IMG/VR virus record: IMGVR_UViG_3300025087_000029
Location: 1 to 33,809 of that record
Length of the DNA: 33,809 nucleotides
Origin: a virus
Direction: 5' to 3' (one strand)
Of this stretch, positions 7,565 through 16,318 are shown piece after piece (the stretch's first letter is position 1; every line of letters begins with the position of its first letter). Position numbers and translations under genes: made by a program. A model generated the notes under the pieces. The model saw only the letters and a list, made by a program, of their open reading frames with translations. It ran no database searches and was not told the origin of the DNA.

Positions 7565-8668
7565 ATGGACTTAACAGAACTTTTGAAACAAGCCGGGGTG
7601 GGCAAAGATTTGGAAAAGAAGGCCAACGAGGTGATGCATACCACCAACACTGGCTACGGTGCGGAATTTATCCCTGATGAGGTTTTTGCGAGCGAGATCT
7701 TCGATCTTATCCCGCAACGCGCCCGCCTTCTTCCATTGCTTCCCGGCAACCACGGCACAAAACTGCCGAAGATTTATACTGCTCCGGTTATTGGCCTTTC
7801 AGTAGGCGACCTCTTGTTCCAAGGTAAGAACGAATGGACAACTGGCACAGCCAGCCAAACCGAAGACGACCACAGCCAAAGCAAAGCTGCCACCCAACAG
7901 GTTACACTTACACAAGTGCCTTTTATTTGCGAAGTGGATATCTCCGATGCACAGCTTAAATACAATGCGGTTAATACCGAGGAGTATGTGAAGCGTCGCA
8001 TCGCCGAAGGTATGGCCTATACTGTCGACTCCGTGATTATCAACGGCGATAGCGAATCTGGTGGAACAGGCAATGTCAACTCTGATGACCAAGCCCCAGC
8101 CACCACATACGCAGCTTACGGTGCCGCTTTGTACCATGCCACAATGATCGATCACGGTATCCGAGAGAGAGCTATCAACGGAACATATACTTCCGACCTC
8201 GGAACCTTGGCCGCTGATGACTACTCAACATTGCTCGGTATCCTTGGCGAATATGCGGAACGACCAGAGGACTGCTTGTTCATTCAACCAGCATCCGTTA
8301 CAGCCAAAACACGCACATTGGATGAATTCGAGGATGCCCAAAAATATGGCAACAACAATTTGATTGCCAAAGGCATTATCCCGACACCATACGGCGTGGA
8401 TATTCTCCAACACCGCGCGGTACCTAAAACCGAAGCTGACGGTAAGAAATCAGCAACGGCCGGAAACAACACCAAGGGTCAAATCTTGGCTTTGTACAAA
8501 CCAGCCATTCAGTACGGATTCGGTCAAGACTTTTTCTTGGAAGTCGTTCGCAATCCTGGTTACGGCTGGCGCTTAGTGGCTACCTTCGACTTCGCATTTA
8601 CGATCGTCGATTCAGGAGCCTCTCTGACCGATCCAACCGTTGCCGCTGGTATCAATGTGACCGTTTAG
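7565..8668 (+). CDS. Major capsid protein (HK97 fold)
   Basis: A 367-aa protein directly after the protease, in the standard HK97 order. Supporting segments are AEFIPDEVFASEIFDLIPQR near residues 33-52, where the mature subunit usually begins, then TQVPFICEVDISDAQLKYN, IAEGMAYTVDSVIINGD and the C-terminal domain ending in ATFDFAFTIVDSGASL. The N-terminus (first 25 residues) is short and helical, so any delta domain is small. This fits a scaffold supplied elsewhere, for example by the protease tail. Translation should be very strong, yet no Shine-Dalgarno sequence is present before ATG 7565 (taatccatATG). A GC-rich hairpin follows the stop. Confidence 0.88.
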   Translation: MDLTELLKQAGVGKDLEKKANEVMHTTNTGYGAEFIPDEVFASEIFDLIPQRARLLPLLPGNHGTKLPKIYTAPVIGLSVGDLLFQGKNEWTTGTASQTEDDHSQSKAATQQVTLTQVPFICEVDISDAQLKYNAVNTEEYVKRRIAEGMAYTVDSVIINGDSESGGTGNVNSDDQAPATTYAAYGAALYHATMIDHGIRERAINGTYTSDLGTLAADDYSTLLGILGEYAERPEDCLFIQPASVTAKTRTLDEFEDAQKYGNNNLIAKGIIPTPYGVDILQHRAVPKTEADGKKSATAGNNTKGQILALYKPAIQYGFGQDFFLEVVRNPGYGWRLVATFDFAFTIVDSGASLTDPTVAAGINVTV

Positions 8669-8684
8669 ACTTTCGATTATTGAT

Positions 8685-8709
8685 AACCCCTGACTTTAAG
8701 TCGGGGGTT
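8685..8709 (+). terminator. Hairpin after the major capsid gene
   Basis: Bases 8685-8695 pair with 8699-8709 (11 pairs including one G-T) around a three-base loop, 17 nt after the capsid stop codon. There is no T-run after it. It is therefore more likely an mRNA 3'-end stabiliser or partial terminator that raises capsid message above downstream genes than a full stop. Confidence 0.55.
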
Positions 8710-8742
8710 GGACTATAACCGAAACAATAACCAAAACTTTAT

Positions 8743-9252
8743 ATGCAATACGATACAAAAAAATTCGAGAAGAAACAGACGATCGAAGTAGTCTGGCACG
8801 GTGATGACACTCGTCTTTTGTTAGACGGCATGAACGAAAAAATAGTCGTTAAAAAAGGCGACAAATTAAAAGTCTGTTTAACTCAAGCGATCCGTTTGTT
8901 TAAATATTCAGATCTATGGACAGCGGCCGGCGATGAGCCAGTAAAACAACCGTGGCGCGAAGCAATGGCCAAAGCGAACGAAATGGAAGCGGCAAAAGCG
9001 CGAGCCGTTGAAGTGAAAGAAAAAAAGACTAATAAAACTACTACAGAAAAAGAACCGGTAAAGGAAACTCCGGTCGTTGCTTTGACTTCTGCGGATGTTG
9101 AAGTTATGGAAACCAAAGAAGCTGTTGTGTTAGCGTTAACAGCTCGCGGGGTTAAGGTTAACGAAAACGCCAGTACGGAAGAACTGAAAGCAGTTTTGAT
9201 TGAATCTTTAGAACCAAAAAAAGAACCGGTAAAGGAAACAACAAAAAAGTAA
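8743..9252 (+). CDS. Virion-associated protein with a C-terminal SAP/HeH-like motif
   Basis: A 169-aa protein not recognised as a whole. Residues 1-65 look like a small beta-rich domain (IEVVWHGDDTRLLLDG). Residues 75-115 are a lysine/glutamate-rich linker. Residues about 121-155 (VMETKEAVVLALTARGV, then STEELKAVLIE) resemble the short helix-extension-helix motifs found in phage proteins that touch nucleic acid. The peptide KEPVKET occurs twice, encoded by an exact 22-nt direct repeat (9047-9068 and 9218-9239). Its place directly after the capsid protein suggests a decoration or head-completion role. That is an inference. Confidence 0.6.
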   Translation: MQYDTKKFEKKQTIEVVWHGDDTRLLLDGMNEKIVVKKGDKLKVCLTQAIRLFKYSDLWTAAGDEPVKQPWREAMAKANEMEAAKARAVEVKEKKTNKTTTEKEPVKETPVVALTSADVEVMETKEAVVLALTARGVKVNENASTEELKAVLIESLEPKKEPVKETTKK

Positions 9253-9271
9253 AAGGTAATCCAAACCCAAT

Positions 9272-10699
9272 ATGAATGACTTCAATAAACAATATCAACT
9301 GCTTCGACAATACGCGCAAGGAACGATCACATACGGGGTACCTGTTGTTGGCGATACCGTCATTGTTAACGGTGCAACCTTTACTTATGTGGCCGCCGCG
9401 CCGGGAGCAAACGAATTTTCGAGTATAGCCGAACTTGAAATATTGGTAGAAGCGGAAGCGAGTATCAATTCATCGCAAGCCGATGGAGTAGTCACAATTA
9501 ATGCCGACGCCATAGGAACTGCCGGCAATGCAATCACTTTGGCGGTTGGCGTAGGCAATACAGGAACTATGGCGGTTTCTGGTGCGACACTAACCGGAGG
9601 TGTAGATCAGACATACACAGACTGGTACGAACTCGAAGATGAAGCTGAGGCTGTTTATTCGGTTGCCTATGTTGACGCTGTCGCTGGAACCGCGCCGACA
9701 ATCGATATCACTTCGCAGATTTCTATTGATCAAGAATCAGTAACCGACGGGGACGCCTTCGCTCAATTTATTACAACAGGAAACAAGCAATTAACAGTCA
9801 TGCCTGTTAAGCGTTTTTTCCGTTTTAAGATTGTGCTTGGTGGAACATCGCCGTTGGCTACAATCCGTCTGCATAGCGAACCGCGCGAAGTGGACACTGA
9901 CGACGCCGCAACAGTGGCGATTTTAACTGATATTGATACTCAAGTTACGGCCATTAAAGTCTCGGGACAGATAATAGATGATTGGGATGAATCGGATCGC
10001 GCCAAAGTTAACCCAATAGCCGGACAAGCAGGAGTAGCCGCTGGAGCCGGTGCAGTTTCAGCCCTAACGCAAAGAACAACACTCGCCTCTGACGATCCAG
10101 CAGTAGCCTCGCTCGGCATAATGGACGATTGGGATAACACCGCCAGCGACGGAGCGAGCGTATCAGGCGATGTCGCTCACGATGCCGTAGACGCAGGCGA
10201 ACCAATAAAGACAGGCGGTAAGGCCAGAACAGCACGACCTGCCGCAGTATCAGACGGCGATCGGGTTAACGCTTACTACAACGAATACGGTGATCTCAAT
10301 GTTTCGCTTGATACAGGACTAAACGAGACAGACGATAAGGTTGCGGCTATGGTTTCAGCCAGCGCAACTGTGCCGGGCTTTAGCACCCTCTGGGACGCTG
10401 ACGGCGACAATACTGCCCAAGCGGTGAAAGTAACAGCCGGAAACTTATACCATTTACACATTTACAATCCGAACGCAGCCGGAGTTTTCGTTCAGCTTTT
10501 TGACTTGGCTACCGGCTCAATTACAGTCGGAACCACTGCTCCGAAGTTTGTACTTTTTGTGCCGGCAAGCGGAAACACGATCGCTGATTTCGATGTTCCG
10601 ATGTCTTTTTTAACAGCGATTTCTTACGCTTGTACAACAACACCAACAGGAAACGGCGACCCGACAACAGGGCTCTCGCTTTCTTGGGGTTATAAGTAA
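9272..10699 (+). CDS. Beta-rich virion structural protein (unknown)
   Basis: A 475-aa protein with no clear catalytic motif. Residues about 20-110 match a beta domain common in phage structural proteins: VVGDTVIVNGATFTYV, then DAIGTAGNAITLAVG and SGATLTGGVDQ. A related domain is inserted in the head-tail connector at 12782-13648. The middle (about 170-330) is rich in A, D, T and S. The C-terminal part (about 365-475), with LYHLHIYNPNAAGVFVQLFD, looks like a small jelly-roll-like domain often seen in fibre or decoration proteins. It sits between capsid and connector genes. Head decoration or a head fibre is likely, but this is inference. Confidence 0.7.
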   Translation: MNDFNKQYQLLRQYAQGTITYGVPVVGDTVIVNGATFTYVAAAPGANEFSSIAELEILVEAEASINSSQADGVVTINADAIGTAGNAITLAVGVGNTGTMAVSGATLTGGVDQTYTDWYELEDEAEAVYSVAYVDAVAGTAPTIDITSQISIDQESVTDGDAFAQFITTGNKQLTVMPVKRFFRFKIVLGGTSPLATIRLHSEPREVDTDDAATVAILTDIDTQVTAIKVSGQIIDDWDESDRAKVNPIAGQAGVAAGAGAVSALTQRTTLASDDPAVASLGIMDDWDNTASDGASVSGDVAHDAVDAGEPIKTGGKARTARPAAVSDGDRVNAYYNEYGDLNVSLDTGLNETDDKVAAMVSASATVPGFSTLWDADGDNTAQAVKVTAGNLYHLHIYNPNAAGVFVQLFDLATGSITVGTTAPKFVLFVPASGNTIADFDVPMSFLTAISYACTTTPTGNGDPTTGLSLSWGYK

Positions 10700-10716
10700 T
10701 TTAACTTCTTAAAAAT

Positions 10717-11706
10717 ATGAGCGGATCATTTGGTGAACCAATCGTCCCAACAGAAGACACGAATGCCGATGTCTTCGCAAAGGATGTTATTGGAAAAAAA
10801 AGCGACACAACAGCCGGCACATCTTTAATGTCTAAAATAAAAAGTGCCTTATTAAAATTAGAAGCACCACCAATAGACACAGCAGGAGGTCTTGATATGA
10901 GAGAAGTGGTTGGTAATAAAAGCGATACAGTAGCAGGCACATCTATCGTTGGACTTTCAAAAGCAGTTAAAGCTAAAACAGATGCCTTACCAACCGACCC
11001 TGCCGACCAGTCTGCAGTCGAGAGTGCCATTACTGCTGCTCATTCAACCACTAACGGAAAGATTGACGTGGTTGACGGTTTTCATGATATCCCTACGGCA
11101 GATTCAGCAAACAATGCTCAAATGCGAGATGTCATTGGAAACAAAAGTGATACAGGTGCAGGTACATCGATAATGGCAGCGTGTAGGGCAGTGACAGAGG
11201 CTCTTTTTGGAATGGGAATTCCTTTTTTTCCTCCAGCTTCACAGGCAGGCGATGGTGTAAGCTTCGCAGAAGTTATTAGATACATTAGCGACCATCAATT
11301 AACACACACGGTTATCAAAGCTATTCCGAACATGGCAGGTTATGATTCGGCGGCAATCTTTTCCGTTAGTGGAAGTGTCATGGTTAGAGTAATTGGAATG
11401 GTTGGCGCATCGGCTGTGACTTGTACTTCCGCAACAACCACATTATCGGTTGGGATACAAGACGACACTGATATTCTTTTACCAGCGACAACGATTGATA
11501 ATGCTACGAAATTCGGAATTGGGAATGTGTGGACAAGTGATATCGCTCAAACCAGAGCGGGACTTGTTGTGGCTACTCCGTGGGTGGCAATCAACAACGC
11601 TTCGATTTATTTAACAAGAAGCGTTGATGATATTACGGCAGGGGAAATGGAATTTGTCTGTGAATGGAAAAGGATAACTTCTAACGGAAGCGTAACACCA
11701 GCTTAA
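10717..11706 (+). CDS. Virion protein with three GNKSDT repeats
   Basis: A 329-aa protein of unknown function. Three near-identical short repeats occur: VIGKKSDTTAGTSLM (about residues 24-38), VVGNKSDTVAGTSIV (about 65-79) and VIGNKSDTGAGTSIM (about 139-153), each followed by a helix-like segment. The spacer includes KAKTDALPTDPADQ, a phrase often seen in phage fibre-like repeats. The C-terminal half (about 190-329) is a beta-rich domain that may bind a surface or the capsid. Base composition is more AT-rich than the preceding gene, hinting at recent exchange. It is likely a head or neck fibre; no enzymatic motif is visible. Confidence 0.65.
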   Translation: MSGSFGEPIVPTEDTNADVFAKDVIGKKSDTTAGTSLMSKIKSALLKLEAPPIDTAGGLDMREVVGNKSDTVAGTSIVGLSKAVKAKTDALPTDPADQSAVESAITAAHSTTNGKIDVVDGFHDIPTADSANNAQMRDVIGNKSDTGAGTSIMAACRAVTEALFGMGIPFFPPASQAGDGVSFAEVIRYISDHQLTHTVIKAIPNMAGYDSAAIFSVSGSVMVRVIGMVGASAVTCTSATTTLSVGIQDDTDILLPATTIDNATKFGIGNVWTSDIAQTRAGLVVATPWVAINNASIYLTRSVDDITAGEMEFVCEWKRITSNGSVTPA

Positions 11707-11707
11707 T

Positions 11708-12010
11708 ATGGAACGAGAATACAATTTCAAAAGCTCACAGATTTTATTAAACGATATCCGCAAGGAAGAAAATGGATATAGTTTTTATGGCTTTTCGGTT
11801 GTGTTCAAAAAAGGTGGTGGTTATAGTTTTCCTGAAGGCAAAATTAATCAAGAGTTTGTCGATGAAAACTCCAAGCTGAACGAGGAAGAAATTCTGGAAT
11901 TGTTTTTTGAAAACTTGGCACAATCCTATGAAGCGAGAGAAAAAAAAGATTTGGAAACTCTGAATTCTTGTTATAAGAAACTGACACTTAAAGAAGTTAA
12001 AAAAATCTAA
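11708..12010 (+). CDS. Small acidic/basic protein, unknown
   Basis: A 100-aa protein starting 1 nt after the previous stop (ttaatATG). No family is recognised. The N-terminal half is rich in aromatic residues with alternating strands (YSFYGFSVVFKKGGGYSF). The C-terminal half is a charged helix pair (LNEEEILELFFENLAQSY, then KKLTLKEVKK). It is sandwiched between two likely fibre-type proteins. Its size and position would suit a chaperone or a linker for those proteins, similar to small fibre-assembly proteins. This is speculation from context. Confidence 0.6.
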   Translation: MEREYNFKSSQILLNDIRKEENGYSFYGFSVVFKKGGGYSFPEGKINQEFVDENSKLNEEEILELFFENLAQSYEAREKKDLETLNSCYKKLTLKEVKKI

Positions 12011-12012
12011 AT

Positions 12013-12780
12013 ATGGCAAGATTAGCCGTAAGGCCATATACAAACTCTGTTCATGTAAATGGAACAGGCGCACAAAGCGTTGCTATTTCTAATTTCGAGC
12101 CAAGCGGCGGAGCTGGGGCAACATTAAGTGTGTTTCAGTGGATCAGAGTGCCGAGCAATTTTATAGCAGGCTGTTCGTTTTCAAAGTTTGACTATGGCGT
12201 GACAAAACGAGCTTGGACAATACTTTTGAATAACTACAAATTACGCATTATCGTTTCACAAGACGGTGGAATTACGAATTGGAAAACTTATGATAGCCCG
12301 AACAGAATGGATGATGGTATCTGGCATTTGGTCGGTTTTACTTGGAACTCGGGGGTATTAAAACTTTATATCGACGGTGCGGAAATTGTGCCGACTAAGG
12401 TAGTGGACGCTGTTATTACAACAATTCACCAGAACGATCGACGGGTAATGATAGGTTGTCAACTTGCCACCAATAATCCCGTAACAAACTGGTCTGGAAA
12501 AATTGCCGCTTCGTGGCTGTGGAGTGATGTGCTGACAACTCAAGAGATTGCTGATTTGTACTGGGACGGTGTAGTGCCGGCGGATAACAAACAGGGCGAA
12601 TGGTTATTCTCGGAAGGAAGCGGAGCCACGGTAGCCGACACGAGCGGTAACGGACGAAACGGGACGATTTCCGGAGCGACATGGACAACCGACTCGCCAT
12701 TCAAAGCGCGATCGTTAAAGACATTAAAAGATTTGGCAACTGCCAGAATTTTATCAGTGGCCAGATCATTGATTTCGTAG
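12013..12780 (+). CDS. LamG-like (concanavalin-fold) virion protein
   Basis: A 255-aa protein with a clear LamG/concanavalin-like jelly-roll over about residues 25-200. Signature strands are SVFQWIRVPSNF, DDGIWHLVGFTWNSGVLKLY, IDGAEI, and the late helix TTQEIADLYWDG. The following GEWLFSEGSGATVADTSGNG segment is typical of bacterial LamG proteins, where it often begins a second LamG unit. Such domains bind sugars or proteins. In tailed phages they are usually capsid decorations or fibres that help the particle stick to cells or polymers. It lies just before the head-tail connector genes. No signal peptide is present, so it acts on the virion. Confidence 0.82.
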   Translation: MARLAVRPYTNSVHVNGTGAQSVAISNFEPSGGAGATLSVFQWIRVPSNFIAGCSFSKFDYGVTKRAWTILLNNYKLRIIVSQDGGITNWKTYDSPNRMDDGIWHLVGFTWNSGVLKLYIDGAEIVPTKVVDAVITTIHQNDRRVMIGCQLATNNPVTNWSGKIAASWLWSDVLTTQEIADLYWDGVVPADNKQGEWLFSEGSGATVADTSGNGRNGTISGATWTTDSPFKARSLKTLKDLATARILSVARSLIS

Positions 12781-12781
12781 T

Positions 12782-13648
12782 ATGAATCTTTATGTCACAT
12801 CGGCGGAATTGAAGACATATCTCGGCATTTCCTCAAGCACTCACGATACCGTGCTGGCGATGCTAAATAAGTTTGCCACTGATGATCTCAATGGCATTCT
12901 TTCGGTTTCAGATTTAGCCCTCCACAAAGTAACTGACGAAATACACGACGGCGGAGTGGACGAATTGGATTTGTTCGATTTGAATGTTCAAGAGATTGGC
13001 ACGATCATGGAAGACACAACCGAATATACCCAAGACGACGCCTACGATATCGATAATTATATTTTACATTTGGATGACGGCCTGCTCGGTGGCGAGCGTG
13101 AAATAACGGTTGATTATGTGGCTGGTTGGAACGCCGGAGGATACGCGACAATCACGATCACCAACTACGCGCTTATTACGCCATTGATGACGATCACAAT
13201 CGCACTGGGCGGCTCAGGCGGGGTTGTTTTGACCGAAGGGACGAATTGGTACGACGACACCAGCAACGAGGCCGTAGCAATCAGTATAGCGGCAGCAATC
13301 AATGCTAACGCAACATTAAGTGCCGACGGCGGAGTTTCAGCCTTCACGATAGGCGCTAAGGTTTATATTGCCGACAGGACAGCCCAGAGAGCCATCACGA
13401 CTTGTGTTTTATCAGCCACCACCGGAATGACACTCTCGGGTAGCCCACTGGCTGGCGTTAACTTCCCGGAAGGATTAAGGAATGCTGTCATGCTTCTCGT
13501 GGCCGGACGCTTTGCTAAACGCAAAAACGCCAGAGTTAAAAACTATACAATCGGAACTAAAAGCGTCAGTTTTGGAAGCGATGAGGATGCCTCGGAATTT
13601 AGCCGTATAGTTTCACAATACAAACGGGCGAAAGTTTTTGTTTTATGA
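12782..13648 (+). CDS. Head-tail connector (gp6-like) with an inserted beta domain
   Basis: A 288-aa protein. The N-terminal part (VTSAELKTYLGISSSTHD, then LNKFATDDLNGIL) and the C-terminal part (FPEGLRNAVMLLVAGRFAKR, then SRIVSQYKRAKVFV) match the all-helical gp6-type adaptor that docks under portal. Typical members are about 100-200 aa. Here about 95 residues (about 120-215) are inserted, rich in T, I, A and G, ending CVLSATTGMTLSGSPLAGVN. This insert resembles the first domain of the protein at 9272-10699. The insert is predicted to be displayed outward at the neck. The stop overlaps the next start by 4 nt, indicating coupling. Confidence 0.78.
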   Translation: MNLYVTSAELKTYLGISSSTHDTVLAMLNKFATDDLNGILSVSDLALHKVTDEIHDGGVDELDLFDLNVQEIGTIMEDTTEYTQDDAYDIDNYILHLDDGLLGGEREITVDYVAGWNAGGYATITITNYALITPLMTITIALGGSGGVVLTEGTNWYDDTSNEAVAISIAAAINANATLSADGGVSAFTIGAKVYIADRTAQRAITTCVLSATTGMTLSGSPLAGVNFPEGLRNAVMLLVAGRFAKRKNARVKNYTIGTKSVSFGSDEDASEFSRIVSQYKRAKVFVL

Positions 13649-13977
13649 TTAACGGAGCCAATACCACAATAACTACCTACAGGCTTGTTGACGCTTCGAA
13701 TGTGACCTCGTTTTCGGCATCAGCGACGATTACAGGGGCTCCAGCATACATCGAGGCCTTAGACGCCCAGCTGACGGCCGTTTTGGGCGAACAGCCGGGC
13801 ATTGAGAGCTTCGATTGTTATGTGGAACCTGACAATTACCGAGTCGGTGACAAGGTTGTGGATAACTCCAGCGTTGAGTATAGAATTTCAGGCATTGAAC
13901 GCCACGAAAACAACGAGGACACCGACGATGTTTATCGATTGAGATTAACCAAACAGGCGGTTTTCTATAACGACTAA
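13645..13977 (+). CDS. Head closure/stopper-like protein
   Basis: A 110-aa protein whose start overlaps the connector stop (ATGA). It is beta-rich, with strands such as DNYRVGDKVVDNSSVEYRISG and a C-terminal DVYRLRLTKQAVF. Size and position (second after the gp6-like adaptor, before the gp10-like protein) fit the head-closure or stopper protein. That protein holds DNA in the filled head and binds the tail. The sequence match is weak, so the call rests mainly on gene order. A perfect DnaA box (13857-13865) lies inside the coding frame and may be chance. Confidence 0.62.
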   Translation: MINGANTTITTYRLVDASNVTSFSASATITGAPAYIEALDAQLTAVLGEQPGIESFDCYVEPDNYRVGDKVVDNSSVEYRISGIERHENNEDTDDVYRLRLTKQAVFYND

Positions 13978-13980
13978 AAT

Positions 13981-14370
13981 ATGAAACTCAAAATCACCTT
14001 TGACCAAAACAGATTCGACAAGATGATCAAAGAGGTTGAGAGTGCTCCGGCCACAATCCAAAAGGAAATGAAGAACGCAATCGGTTCGTCTGTTATGCAG
14101 GTTCATGCTACCTCTGTTCAACCGGGTTTTGTACCAAAAAAAACAGGAGATCTCAGTCGTTCATTAACCTTTAAGATTGACGAAAGTGTGGGAAAAGTTA
14201 TCGGTGCGGTTGGTAGCAATAAGGACTATGCCTCCATTCAAGAATTTGGGGGAATGGCCGGCAGGAACCACGCCTCCAAGATTACAGGCAAAAAATATCT
14301 TACAAGGTCAGTCGAGGAAAACCGAGAAGCGATCATAGATAGATTCAGAAAACTGCAAATTCTTAAATAA
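13981..14370 (+). CDS. HK97 gp10-like neck/tail-completion protein
   Basis: A 129-aa protein with the classical gp10 pattern: a basic N-terminus (FDKMIKEVE), PKKTGDLSRSLTFKID at about residues 52-67, VIGAVGSNKDYASIQEFGG at about 74-92 and a helical C-terminus (KKYLTRSVEENREAIIDRF). The family joins the head to the tail terminator in siphoviruses. Spacing to neighbours is 3 nt on each side. Confidence 0.85.
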   Translation: MKLKITFDQNRFDKMIKEVESAPATIQKEMKNAIGSSVMQVHATSVQPGFVPKKTGDLSRSLTFKIDESVGKVIGAVGSNKDYASIQEFGGMAGRNHASKITGKKYLTRSVEENREAIIDRFRKLQILK

Positions 14371-14373
14371 AAT

Positions 14374-14799
14374 ATGAGTACCAGAGCGACAATCCACGAT
14401 AAGATTTGCGATATCATTGACACGATTTCGGCGACGATTGTACCAGTAAAATATCGCTATCCAGAAAGCAAGCCATCGTCATTTCCAGCAACGATGACTT
14501 TATTTATTGGCGATGAGGAAAAAATGGTTGATTCGGCGAACAATCTGACCAGCTATCATTTCCTCGTGCGGACGGTTTATCCGATAGACGAAAGCGCAAC
14601 TGGATATCAAAAATGGCTGACTTTATACGATACGATAACGGCTGAACTGCGAAAGGATGATCACGAAACCCTGACAGGAAGTGCGGTAAAATTCATGATC
14701 GAATCGGATGGCCAGCCGGCATTTTCCGAACAATACAGCCAACCGGTCGCCGTGCTGGATATCCGAGTTACCGCAGAAGTGTTACAATCAATAATATAA
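14374..14799 (+). CDS. Tail terminator/completion protein
   Basis: A 141-aa protein between the gp10-like protein and the tail tube gene, the usual place for the tail terminator (lambda gpU-like). It has an N-terminal helix (IHDKICDIIDTISA), a strand pattern FPATMTLFIGDEE, and the segment YHFLVRTVYPIDESATGYQ that resembles small tail-completion proteins. The C-terminal VAVLDIRVTAEV is a final strand. The call relies on size, fold-like pattern and order; direct sequence identity to a named protein is not claimed. Confidence 0.7.
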   Translation: MSTRATIHDKICDIIDTISATIVPVKYRYPESKPSSFPATMTLFIGDEEKMVDSANNLTSYHFLVRTVYPIDESATGYQKWLTLYDTITAELRKDDHETLTGSAVKFMIESDGQPAFSEQYSQPVAVLDIRVTAEVLQSII

Positions 14800-14805
14800 A
14801 ACCCT

Positions 14806-15015
14806 ATGAATAAAAAAATATCTGACCACGAGGAAATGGAAGTGGTCGAAAAAAAAGCACAAAGGTGTTATTACTTTCCGACCAAAAGAAACGGCATGAC
14901 AATCTGGGCGGACAGTTTGGAAGAAGCCGAAGCAAAGCTAAAAGAGATGATTGGATCGGTCGAGAATACCGAAGCGGTCGAACAAAACGAACAAAAAGAA
15001 ATTAACAATAACTAA
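14806..15015 (+). CDS. Small charged protein before tail tube, unknown
   Basis: A 69-aa protein. The core YYFPTKRNGMTIWADSLEEAEAKL (split by a turn) looks like a tiny strand-strand-helix unit, similar to small proteins encoded beside tail tube genes. The last 20 residues are low-complexity E, Q and N. It starts 6 nt after the tail terminator stop, and the tail tube gene begins 5 nt after its end. Function unknown; a virion or assembly role is inferred from position. Confidence 0.6.
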   Translation: MNKKISDHEEMEVVEKKAQRCYYFPTKRNGMTIWADSLEEAEAKLKEMIGSVENTEAVEQNEQKEINNN

Positions 15016-15020
15016 ACCCT

Positions 15021-16190
15021 ATGGCCAATGAACATATCGGCCGCCTGCAGAAGGTAGGCCTTGGAAAAGAAACCGTCGCTGGTACGGCGGTCGCGGCGTC
15101 CGTATGGATTCCGAAAGTGTCCGGCGTTTTTCGACCGGAATTTGTATCAGCTAAAGACACCGGAGCATACGGCAACATTGACGAACTCCGTGACTCCCAG
15201 ACTGTAAAACAAACAACGGTCTTGGAATTGGAAGCGATCGCACGCGATATCTATCTTGGCCATTTCTTAAACGCAGCCTTGGGAACAGATACAGCGGCCA
15301 TTCGCATGACAATGGGAAGCTTAACAGGGACTTTTGTACGCGGCGAAAATGTAACACAAGCTGTCTCTGGAGCAACCGGCGTCGTTCAAGATGTTGACAG
15401 CACAAGCGTCATTTTTATTTCGGTGACAACCGGAACATTTACGAGCGGATCAAACATCGTGACAGGTGCGACTTCTGCCGCAACAATGGTGCCGACATTT
15501 GATAATACGCTCAGGACGCATGTATTTACACGCCTAAACAACAACACCCATCCAAGCTATACACTACACGGAAGCGATCCAGTCGGAACCTTCCGCGCGG
15601 CCTATGGCATGCTGGACACTTTAGATCTTGAAGTGGCCGTTGGTGATTACTTGAAAATGACAAGTACATGGCTGGCTAAAAAAGAATCCACGACAACCGG
15701 CACACCAACCTTCGTAACAGAAAACGAATTTTTGGCGGCACACGCCAATGTATACTTTGCTGATACAATGGAAGGACTGGATATAGCTACAGCAACCGCA
15801 ATGGAACGAGTGAAAATGACAATCCAAAAAAATGTCGAGGACTATCAAGCTTTTGGTTCGGTCGATGTCGCCTCAATTCACAACAAACAATTTTCGGTCG
15901 TTGGTGATTTAACCGCGCTTTTTAATGCGACAACCCTAAAAGATTATGTGGTCGACTCGACAAAAAAGTGTATGCGGATTGAATTGATCAACACCGATGT
16001 CACAATAGGATCAGCCGGCCGCCCGACACTCCGCGTCGATTTGCCGTCGGTTTCGTTTACGGCTTGGGATCGCGACTCGGACAATGATTCACTGGCCAAA
16101 CAGACCCTTGGATTTGAGGCGGAATTCTCGGTGGCCAACTCAGAAACACTTCACATTCTTCTACAAAATACACAAGTTACCGCCTACTAA
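15021..16190 (+). CDS. Major tail (tube) protein with inserted beta domain
   Basis: A 389-aa protein with the start typical of tail tube proteins (GRLQKVGLGKETVAGTAVAA). The tube domain continues with TVLELEAIARDIYLGHFLNA and DTLDLEVAVGDYLKMTSTW, ending in LGFEAEFSVANSETLHILLQ. At about residues 107-165 a small domain is inserted: GTFVRGENVTQAVSGATGVV and TGTFTSGSNIVTGATSAAT. This is a duplicated beta unit common in phage particles and likely exposed on the tail surface. An average tube protein is about 200-300 aa, so the insert explains the extra length. A structured intergenic RNA follows. Confidence 0.85.
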   Translation: MANEHIGRLQKVGLGKETVAGTAVAASVWIPKVSGVFRPEFVSAKDTGAYGNIDELRDSQTVKQTTVLELEAIARDIYLGHFLNAALGTDTAAIRMTMGSLTGTFVRGENVTQAVSGATGVVQDVDSTSVIFISVTTGTFTSGSNIVTGATSAATMVPTFDNTLRTHVFTRLNNNTHPSYTLHGSDPVGTFRAAYGMLDTLDLEVAVGDYLKMTSTWLAKKESTTTGTPTFVTENEFLAAHANVYFADTMEGLDIATATAMERVKMTIQKNVEDYQAFGSVDVASIHNKQFSVVGDLTALFNATTLKDYVVDSTKKCMRIELINTDVTIGSAGRPTLRVDLPSVSFTAWDRDSDNDSLAKQTLGFEAEFSVANSETLHILLQNTQVTAY

Positions 16191-16214
16191 AAAGAAGGCA
16201 ATCGCCCCCGTCGA

Positions 16215-16318
16215 TGCAGGGCGCGTGGGCGACGAAAGCGAACAAGGGGGCGTACCTGCGCGTGAGTCGGTACGCCTCCTTTTCGTCAGCCCTGCAGAGA
16301 TAAATAACTAACCCTGCA
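16215..16318 (+). other. Nested intergenic RNA structure, possible switch before tail chaperone
   Basis: Three nested stems are seen: 16215-16222 with 16289-16296 (8 perfect pairs), 16231-16237 with 16281-16287 (7 pairs) and 16246-16256 with 16269-16279 (11 pairs, one G-T). A second copy of CCCTGCA (16312-16318), 3 nt before the next ATG, can compete for the same left arm. The structure may limit expression of the chaperones after the abundant tube message or hide the start codon. This 131-nt gap holds no gene. Confidence 0.6.

Noticed and set aside
9047-9239. Exact 22-nt direct repeat considered as CRISPR or attachment site
   Set aside because: Only two copies, both in the same reading frame coding KEPVKET in a linker; simple internal duplication.
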